Source of the DNA: an uncultured Clostridium sp.
Lineage (GTDB): Bacteria; Bacillota; Clostridia; TANB77; CAG-508
DNA length: 5,165 nt
Direction: 5' to 3'
NCBI GenBank assembly: GCA_900556345.1
Contig: USOM01000081.1
Span: forward strand, 1 to 5,165
In this document: positions 1 through 3,882 of the stretch, piece by piece
Layout: each line of letters begins with the position of its first letter
Numbering within the stretch: position 1 is the stretch's first letter
Translations under genes and position numbers: made by a program
Notes under the pieces: model-generated
The model's input: the letters and a program-made list of their open reading frames with translations, nothing else
The model's database searches: none
What the model was told of the DNA's origin: nothing

Positions 1-200
1 AAATATTGCTCATTTGCTAAATTTATTGATATAGGTGTAGTAAAACTGTATGTTTCTTCAACTATTTTCTTTATTGCCTCATTCAAGTTATCAAAAAATC
101 TTATTCCAAATGCATCTACTTTAAATGTATCTCTGTCTTTAGAAACTTTTGCATATTTTATTAAATTGTTTTCTATATATATTCCTAAACAATTTTGCAT
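1..200 (-). CDS. PilM-like actin-fold protein, N-terminal part (runs off window)
   Basis: Sixty-six codons are readable from an ATG at 200-198 to the left edge, so the gene is partial at its 3' end. An AAGGAG ribosome binding site at 213-208 lies 7 bases before the ATG and fixes the start. The N-terminus MQNCLGIYIENNLIKYAKV has the shape of the first phosphate-binding strand-turn-strand of the actin/Hsp70 fold (G-I-x-I-x-x-x-x-I-K), as in PilM and FtsA. It is followed by a segment with FGIRFFDNLNEAIKKIVEET and TPISINL, which I associate with PilM-type proteins of clostridial type IV pilus clusters. In that family PilM is a cytoplasmic ATP-binding protein that docks to PilN and couples the pilus motor to the inner-membrane assembly. 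The usual D-x-G of this loop reads Y-I-E here, so nucleotide binding may be altered. The fold is fairly safe. The pilus role is inferred from resemblance alone, because no pilus neighbours are visible. Confidence 0.6.
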   Translation of the reverse strand, partial: MQNCLGIYIENNLIKYAKVSKDRDTFKVDAFGIRFFDNLNEAIKKIVEETYSFTTPISINLANEQY

Positions 201-207
201 TTTTTCG

Positions 208-213
208 CTCCTT
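208..213 (-). promoter_or_regulatory. Ribosome binding site of the PilM-like gene
   Basis: AAGGAG on the minus strand, 7 bases before the ATG at 200-198. Sequence match and spacing are both near ideal, and this is the main evidence that the short partial frame is a real gene. Confidence 0.75.
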
Positions 214-259
214 GCTTTTATTCTCTCTTGTTTTAACTTTCATTCTTCTGTCACTTTTT

Positions 260-288
260 ATTCTATATGTTTTTTTTTCTAAAATCAA
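260..288 (-). promoter_or_regulatory. Candidate sigma-A promoter for the PilM-like gene
   Basis: On the minus strand a -35-like TTGATT (288-283) and a -10-like TAGAAT (265-260) are separated by exactly 17 bases, and the spacer is largely an A run. TTGATT matches four of six positions of TTGACA, and TAGAAT matches five of six of TATAAT. Transcription would start near 253, giving a leader of about 50 bases that ends in the good ribosome binding site. In DNA this AT-rich, chance matches are common, so this remains a prediction. Confidence 0.45.
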
Positions 289-301
289 TACCTTTGCTTA
301 A

Positions 302-351
302 AATGTAATATAAATGTAATATTGGTGTAATATTATATTTTTTTGTAATAT
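302..351 (+). repeat. Four TGTAATAT elements, three as tandem 11-mers
   Basis: TGTAATAT occurs at 304-311, 315-322, 326-333 and 344-351. The first three lie in head-to-tail 11-base units (302-312, 313-323, 324-334), so they fall on the same face of the helix. The fourth is 18 bases further on. They lie between the candidate leftward promoter and repeat block A. They could be operator sites or simply low-complexity AT sequence. Confidence 0.6.
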
Positions 352-360
352 TTTTCGTGT

Positions 361-487
361 TGGGACCGTTTCTTTTTCCATTGGGACCGTTTCCTTTCGC
401 GAAAAGATCGTTTCTTTTTTTACTGGGACCGTTTCTTTTTGCGAAAAGATTGTTTCTTTTTTACTGGGACCGGTTCTTTTTGCGAAA
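361..487 (-). repeat. Repeat block A: 21-bp modules, inverted orientation
   Basis: The module core, written on the plus strand as GTTTC, starts at 368, 389, 410, 431, 452 and 472 (the last as GGTTC). The steps are therefore 21, 21, 21, 21 and 20 bases. Modules carry either GGGACC (type 1) or AAGATC/AAGATT (type 2) before the core. Read on the minus strand the order is 1-2-1-2-1-1. Positions 361-464 are an inverted copy of 1020-1123 in block B. Within 361-435 versus 1049-1123 I count 5 differences in 75 bases. TTTCGCGAAA at 395-404 is a perfect palindrome. The block ends about 60 bases before the spoVAC start. Confidence 0.92.
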
Positions 488-549
488 TCTTGTATAAATT
501 CAAGAAATTTGGAAAAAATCTTTATATAACTTATTTATTGGAGGTTAGT

Positions 550-1014
550 ATGAATAATCCATTAGATACACAAAAAGATTATCAAGAATATGTAAATCAA
601 AAGTCCCCAAACTCCCCTATTTTAAAAAATTGTTTTAATGCTTTTTGGGTTGGCGGGCTCATTTGTTCAATTGGGCAAATTATATTTTCATTTTGTTTAT
701 ATAAAGGTTTAGATGAAACAGCTAGCGGAACTATAGTCTCTATCATCTTAATTGCAATAAGTGCTTTTTTAACTGGTCTTAACATCTTTAACAAAATAGG
801 AAAATTTGCTGGCGCAGGTTCTCTTGTTCCTATAACTGGTTTCGCGAATTCTATTGTTGCCCCTGCTATGGAATATAAATCTGAAGGCTATATTATGGGA
901 GTCGGAGCCAAAATGTTCACTGTTGCAGGTCCTGTTTTGGTGTATGGTATTTCAACTTCTATTATTGTTGGGTTTGTGTATTTTTTGTTTAATTGTAATG
1001 GTGTTTTGGTGTAA
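550..1014 (+). CDS. spoVAC: Stage V sporulation protein AC (SpoVAC), spore membrane channel
   Basis: A 154-residue integral membrane protein, close to the roughly 150 residues of Bacillus SpoVAC. In that family SpoVAC sits in the inner spore membrane, takes part in Ca-dipicolinic acid uptake during sporulation and release in germination, and can act as a mechanosensitive channel. The hydrophilic N-terminus with YQEYVNQKSPNSP (11-23) and the following NAFWVGGLICSIGQ (30-43) are typical of the family. The helices are approximately 30-50, 60-80 and 123-147. The conserved loop KFAGAGSLVPITGFANS spans 85-101, and a related loop occurs in SpoVAE. I chose the ATG at 550 because GGAGG at 540-544 precedes it by 5 bases. 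The frame stays open upstream to a TTG at 439, but that extension only translates repeat block A. The gene is first in the operon and is followed by 140 bases of mostly repeat DNA. Confidence 0.96.
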   Translation: MNNPLDTQKDYQEYVNQKSPNSPILKNCFNAFWVGGLICSIGQIIFSFCLYKGLDETASGTIVSIILIAISAFLTGLNIFNKIGKFAGAGSLVPITGFANSIVAPAMEYKSEGYIMGVGAKMFTVAGPVLVYGISTSIIVGFVYFLFNCNGVLV

Positions 1015-1022
1015 CTTTTCTT

Positions 1023-1127
1023 AAAAGGAAACGATCTTTTTGTGAAAAGAAACGGTCCCAGTGGAAAAAGAAACGATCTTTTCGCGAAAAGAAACGGTCC
1101 CAACGGAAAAAGAAACAGTCCCAATCA
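1023..1127 (+). repeat. Repeat block B: 21-bp modules between spoVAC and spoVAD
   Basis: GAAAC cores start at 1028, 1049, 1070, 1091 and 1112, which is exactly 21 bases apart each time. The modules in order are type 2 (GATCTT), type 1 (GGTCCC), type 2, type 1, and a type 1 variant with CAGTCCC. The order 2-1-2-1-1 is the same as in block A read on the minus strand, showing that A and B come from one ancestral block. CTTTTCGCGAAAAG at 1078-1091 is a perfect 14-base palindrome. The block starts 8 bases after the spoVAC stop and fills nearly the whole gap to spoVAD. A degenerate A-rich remnant leads directly into the spoVAD ribosome binding site. Confidence 0.93.
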
Positions 1128-1134
1128 AAAAAAG

Positions 1135-1140
1135 AAAGGA
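1135..1140 (+). promoter_or_regulatory. spoVAD ribosome binding site with long spacing
   Basis: AAAGGA is the only purine-rich anti-16S match close to the spoVAD ATG at 1155, but it is 14 bases away, against 5 bases for spoVAC and 10 for spoVAE. It directly follows the degenerate end of repeat block B. The start is nevertheless supported by protein similarity, since M-E-K-L-G-K-Q-T corresponds to the N-terminus of known SpoVAD. Confidence 0.5.
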
Positions 1141-1154
1141 TTGATAAATTTATT

Positions 1155-2156
1155 ATGGAAAAATTAGGTAAACAAACAATAAAATTTAATACTCCACCTA
1201 CAGTTTTGGAAACTGCTTGTATTGCAGGGCCTAAAGAAGCTGATGGTCCACTTGCTAAATATTTTGATCAATGTTTAGAAGATGAAATGTGGGGCGAAAA
1301 AAGCTGGGAAAAAGCTGAAAGTAAGATTGTAAAACAAACTGTAAACACTCTTATTTCTAAGTCTTGCATTCCATCAGATAAAATCGAATATTGTTTTGCA
1401 GGTGATTTGCTAAATCAATGTATTTCCTCAAGTTTCGGGCTACGTGAATTAAATGTTCCTTTTTATGGGATTTTTGGTGCTTGTTCAACTTTTGTTGAGG
1501 GTATGCAACTTGCTTCTGTTTTTATAGAAGGTGGCATAAATTATGCAATTTGTAGTGCTTCTAGTCATTTCTGTAGTTCAGAAAGACAATTTAGGTTTCC
1601 CTTAGAGCTTGGAAATCAAAGGCCACCTACTGCTCAATGGACAGTTACAGCTTGTGGTTCTGCTATGCTTGCTAAAAATGGTAATGGCCCGAAAATCACT
1701 CATATTACAACAGGTAAAATTGTTGATATGGGTATAAAAGACGCTAATAATATGGGAGCTGCAATGGCACCTGCGGCTTTTGATACCTTGATGACTCATT
1801 TTTCTGATACTGGAAGAAAACCTAACTATTATGATGCAATCTTAACTGGTGATTTAGGTCATATTGGAAAAGATATTTTGATAGATTTGTTTCAAGATGC
1901 AGGATATAATATAAAATCTGTTTACAATGATTGCGGTGTTCTTATTTTTGATAAATCTACACAAGACACTCACTCTGGTGGAAGTGGCTGCGGATGTTGT
2001 GCTAGTGTTTTTTCTGGTTATTTATTTGAACAGTTAAAAACTAAAAAATTAAATAAAATTCTTCTTATTGCAACAGGAGCACTTATGAATTCTATGAGTT
2101 CTCAGCAAGGAGAATCTATACCTGGAATTGCTCAGGCTATTGCTATAGAAAATTAA
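1155..2156 (+). CDS. spoVAD: Stage V sporulation protein AD (SpoVAD), dipicolinic-acid-binding
   Basis: The 333-residue product is almost the same length as Bacillus SpoVAD (about 338). The family has a thiolase / ketoacyl-synthase fold but works in spores by binding Ca-dipicolinic acid at the inner membrane with SpoVAC and SpoVAE. Visible landmarks are AGPKEADGPLAKYFD (24-38), SWEKAE (50-55), FAGDLLNQ (81-88), FGACSTFVEG (107-116) with the thiolase-position cysteine C110, ERQFRFP (143-149), DMGIKDANNMGAAMAPAA (191-208), LTGDLGHIG (230-238), NDCG (258-261), the glycine/cysteine-rich SGGSGCGCCAS (274-284) and ATGAL (306-310). Family landmarks run from end to end, and I see no truncation or frameshift. 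No signal peptide or membrane helix is evident, so membrane association probably depends on the partner proteins. It is 25 bases from spoVAE and almost certainly cotranscribed with it. Confidence 0.97.
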   Translation: MEKLGKQTIKFNTPPTVLETACIAGPKEADGPLAKYFDQCLEDEMWGEKSWEKAESKIVKQTVNTLISKSCIPSDKIEYCFAGDLLNQCISSSFGLRELNVPFYGIFGACSTFVEGMQLASVFIEGGINYAICSASSHFCSSERQFRFPLELGNQRPPTAQWTVTACGSAMLAKNGNGPKITHITTGKIVDMGIKDANNMGAAMAPAAFDTLMTHFSDTGRKPNYYDAILTGDLGHIGKDILIDLFQDAGYNIKSVYNDCGVLIFDKSTQDTHSGGSGCGCCASVFSGYLFEQLKTKKLNKILLIATGALMNSMSSQQGESIPGIAQAIAIEN

Positions 2157-2181
2157 TTTTATACGAAAGGAAATAAAAAAT

Positions 2182-2568
2182 ATGGATTTTTGGCAAAATT
2201 TTGATTGGATGCTTTTACTTAGATGTTTCATTGTTGGCGGGCTTATTTGTGTTATAGGCCAAATTTTAATTGATAAAACAAAACTTACTTCTGCTAGAAT
2301 TTTAGTGCTTTTTGTTACAGTCGGAACCATCTTAGGTGGACTTGGAATTTACCCTTATCTTATTAAATTTGCAGGATGTGGTGCTACTGTCCCTTTAACT
2401 GGCTTTGGAAACAACCTTGCTAAAGGTGTTATGGAGGCCGTTAAACAAAATGGATTTTTAGGTGTCTTTACAGGCGGACTTAAAGCTAGTGCTGGCGGTA
2501 TTGCTGCTGCTGTATTTTTTGGATATATTGCTTCTTTGATTTCGAAGCCTAAAATGAAAAAGCAGTGA
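2182..2568 (+). CDS. spoVAE: Stage V sporulation protein AE (SpoVAE/AEb), membrane channel subunit
   Basis: A 128-residue hydrophobic protein of the same family as SpoVAC, matching the short SpoVAE (AEb) form and not the long two-part form first described in Bacillus. CFIVGGLICVIGQILID (15-31) parallels the equivalent helix in SpoVAC. KFAGCGATVPLTGFGNNLA (62-80) is the conserved loop. Helices lie around 10-30, 36-58 and 94-120, with a lysine-rich tail (SKPKMKKQ) expected on the cytoplasmic side. AAAGGA at 2166-2171 lies 10 bases before the ATG. It is the last gene of the operon, and its stop is followed at once by repeat block C and a terminator. No spoVAA, spoVAB, spoVAEa or spoVAF is present, in line with the three-gene C-D-E operon known from clostridia. 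Confidence 0.95.
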   Translation: MDFWQNFDWMLLLRCFIVGGLICVIGQILIDKTKLTSARILVLFVTVGTILGGLGIYPYLIKFAGCGATVPLTGFGNNLAKGVMEAVKQNGFLGVFTGGLKASAGGIAAAVFFGYIASLISKPKMKKQ

Positions 2569-2577
2569 TTTTTTGTA

Positions 2578-2677
2578 TTGGGACCGTTTCTTTTTGCGAA
2601 AAGAAACGGTCCCAGTGGAAAAAGAAACGGTCCTTTCGCAAAAAGAAAAATGCCCCAAAAGGACCCGGTCCCAATGG
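2578..2677. repeat. Repeat block C: head-on modules downstream of spoVAE
   Basis: The block opens with one inverted module (GTTTC at 2586), which faces plus-strand modules with GAAAC at 2603 and 2624 and a decayed GAAAA at 2645, again 21 bases apart. Positions 2603-2629 are identical to 1049-1075 in block B. The module at 2624 is a hybrid, starting as type 1 (GGTCC) and ending as type 2 (TTTCGC). A further diverged module at about 2658-2677, with GACCCGGTCCCAATGG, lies inside the terminator. It differs from the block A module at 377-396 (minus strand) by two A-to-C changes over 20 bases. Confidence 0.88.
2579..2614. other. Perfect 16-bp hairpin in repeat block C
   Basis: TGGGACCGTTTCTTTT (2579-2594) and its exact reverse complement (2599-2614) flank a four-base loop TGCG. 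It is formed by two repeat modules placed head to head, 10 bases after the spoVAE stop. No T run follows directly, so it is not itself a standard intrinsic terminator. In RNA it would be a stable 3' stem that could protect the spoVA message. Confidence 0.85.
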
Positions 2678-2688
2678 TGCATTTTTTT
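2644..2688. terminator. Bidirectional terminator between spoVAE and ftsZ
   Basis: The left arm 2644-2657 (ending AAAAATGCCCCA) pairs with the right arm 2675-2688 (starting TGGTGCA) with one C/T mismatch and one G/T wobble. A T run is part of the right arm, and an A run is part of the left arm, so the element can work on both strands. It lies about 75 bases after the spoVAE stop and 4 bases after the ftsZ stop, as expected between convergent genes. The 17-base loop (2658-2674) is made of a diverged repeat module. Confidence 0.75.
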
Positions 2689-2692
2689 AATC

Positions 2693-3826
2693 TTATAAAG
2701 TTTTATTTTTATTCTTTCTCAAAAATGATGGAATATCTAAATCATTTTGTGAAGTTCCTAAATCTTGGCTAGAAGGTATTGAGCTTACTTTCTTTTCCCA
2801 AGGTTTAGAACCGTTTCCAACTCCTAGTGAATCTAAAAGTGGAGATTTTGTATCATCTGGTTGGTCAAAACCTGTTGCAATAACTGTTATCTTAATTTCA
2901 TCTTGCATTTCTGGATCTATAACTGTACCGAAGATAATGTTTGCCTCAGGGTCTACACTGCGTTGAATTAATTCTGCAGCTGTGTTTACTTCTTGTAAAC
3001 CTAAATCTTCACCACCTGTTATATTAATAATTACTCCTCTTGCTCCTTCTATTGATGTTTCTAGTAATGGACTTTGGATTGCTTCTTTTGCTGCATCTTC
3101 TGCTTTGTTTTCTCCAGATGCACGTCCTGTTCCCATATGTGCCATTCCTGTATTTAACATTATTGTTTTTACATCGGCAAAGTCTAGGTTAACTGTTCCT
3201 GTAACTGTGATTAGGTCTGATATACCTTGTACACCTTGTCTTAATACATCATCTGCCATTAAGAATGCTTCTGCCATTGATGTTTTTCTGTCTATTATTT
3301 GTAGTAATTTATCATTTGGTATTACTATTAATGTATCTACTTTTGATTTTAAGCTTTCTATTCCACGTTCTGCTTGTGCTAAACGTTTCTTTCCTTCAAA
3401 TGTGAATGGTTTTGTAACAACACCTATTGTCAATATTCCCATTTCTTTAGCTAAACCTGCAACTATTGGTGCGGCACCAGTTCCTGTTCCACCACCCATT
3501 CCGCAAGTTACAAATACCATATCTGCTCCTCTTAGAACTTCTGATAATTCAGTTTTACTTTCTTCTGCTGATTGTGCTCCAACATCAGGATTTGCTCCAG
3601 CTCCTAGTCCTCTTGTTATTTTTTCTCCTATTTGAATTTTTGTACTTGCTTTTGATTTTTGTAAAGCTTGTCTATCTGTGTTTACAGCAATAAAATCTAC
3701 TGATTTGATTCCTTGGTCCAACATTCTGTTTACGGCGTTGTTTCCAGCTCCTCCTACTCCTATTACTTTTATTGTTGCTGTTCCATCCATCATTGTTAAA
3801 TTGCTGTTATCGTCAATATCCATCAT
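2693..3826 (-). CDS. ftsZ: Cell division protein FtsZ
   Basis: A 377-residue tubulin-family GTPase that polymerises into the cytoplasmic Z ring and, in spore formers, also the polar sporulation septum. The N-terminal GTP-binding region has IKVIGVGGAGNNAVNRM (19-35) and the tubulin signature GMGGGTGTGAAP (109-120). The catalytic synergy loop NLDFADVK (213-220) keeps the N-x-D-x-x-D residues needed for GTP hydrolysis across the subunit interface. A short linker (about 323-361) leads to the C-terminal peptide DLDIPSFLRKNKNK (362-375), the docking site for FtsA and other ring proteins. Two ATGs are adjacent (3826 and 3823). AAGGAGG at 3843-3837 is 10 bases from the first, which is preferred. Length is close to the Bacillus protein (382). 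It follows ftsA by 56 bases, and its own strong ribosome binding site suggests higher translation than ftsA. Confidence 0.98.
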   Translation of the reverse strand: MMDIDDNSNLTMMDGTATIKVIGVGGAGNNAVNRMLDQGIKSVDFIAVNTDRQALQKSKASTKIQIGEKITRGLGAGANPDVGAQSAEESKTELSEVLRGADMVFVTCGMGGGTGTGAAPIVAGLAKEMGILTIGVVTKPFTFEGKKRLAQAERGIESLKSKVDTLIVIPNDKLLQIIDRKTSMAEAFLMADDVLRQGVQGISDLITVTGTVNLDFADVKTIMLNTGMAHMGTGRASGENKAEDAAKEAIQSPLLETSIEGARGVIINITGGEDLGLQEVNTAAELIQRSVDPEANIIFGTVIDPEMQDEIKITVIATGFDQPDDTKSPLLDSLGVGNGSKPWEKKVSSIPSSQDLGTSQNDLDIPSFLRKNKNKTL

Positions 3827-3836
3827 AATTTATTTT

Positions 3837-3843
3837 CCTCCTT
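3837..3843 (-). promoter_or_regulatory. ftsZ ribosome binding site
   Basis: AAGGAGG on the minus strand, a full match to the anti-16S core, 10 bases before the ATG at 3826. Apart from a small GTAAC/GTTAC inverted repeat (3865-3877), the 56-base ftsA-ftsZ gap shows no convincing terminator or promoter, so cotranscription from upstream of ftsA is the simplest reading. Confidence 0.8.
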
Positions 3844-3882
3844 AAATATGTATATATAGCATTTGTAACTTTGTTACTTATT

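Larger units (their letters stand above)
201..549. other. Divergent intergenic region, PilM-like gene / spoVAC
   Basis: No gene is supported in these 349 bases. In order they hold the leader and candidate promoter of the leftward gene (201-288), the TGTAATAT elements (302-351), repeat block A (361-487), and a 60-base AT-rich leader that ends in the spoVAC ribosome binding site. Forespore expression by sigma-G is expected for spoVA from knowledge of the family. I could not find a clear sigma-G promoter (GHATR, then CATnHTA 17-18 bases later) in 352-540, so the start of the operon transcript is unresolved. Confidence 0.7.

Noticed and set aside
491..530. Sigma-G or sigma-A promoter for spoVAC (TGTATA at 491, TTATATAA at 522)
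   Set aside because: The spacing between the elements is 25 bases, well outside the 17-18 base norm, and no CATnHTA box is present at the right distance.
439..549. N-terminal extension of SpoVAC starting at TTG 439
   Set aside because: It only translates repeat block A and the AT-rich leader. The ATG at 550 has GGAGG 5 bases upstream and gives the normal family length.
839..850. TTTCGCGAA inside spoVAC, resembling the repeat palindrome
   Set aside because: It encodes conserved residues of the PITGFAN loop and has no adjacent GAAAC core, so it is likely a coincidence.
361..1123. CRISPR array
   Set aside because: There are no unique spacers between constant repeats. The modules are back to back at 21 bases, alternate between two types, and no cas gene is present.
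361..1123. Insertion sequence or composite transposon around spoVAC
   Set aside because: No transposase is present and no target-site duplication is visible at the outer ends. The inverted arms are tandem modules, unlike typical terminal repeats.
888..1124. Minus-strand frame with a GPFLF/KRSF heptad pattern
   Set aside because: It is produced by the 21-base repeat of block B plus antisense of spoVAC, with no ribosome binding site and no independent support.
2578..2772. Small plus-strand frame after spoVAE
   Set aside because: It runs through repeat block C, the terminator and the 3' end of ftsZ in antisense, so it is not a gene.
2982..3635. Long plus-strand frame opposite ftsZ, and similar frames opposite ftsA (4106-4618, 4656-4877)
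   Set aside because: These are antisense shadows of strongly conserved genes, without ribosome binding sites or family features.
3846..3877. Promoter or small operator between ftsA and ftsZ (TGCTATATAT on the minus strand, GTAAC-TTT-GTTAC dyad)
   Set aside because: There is no acceptable -35, and the dyad is only five base pairs in very AT-rich DNA.
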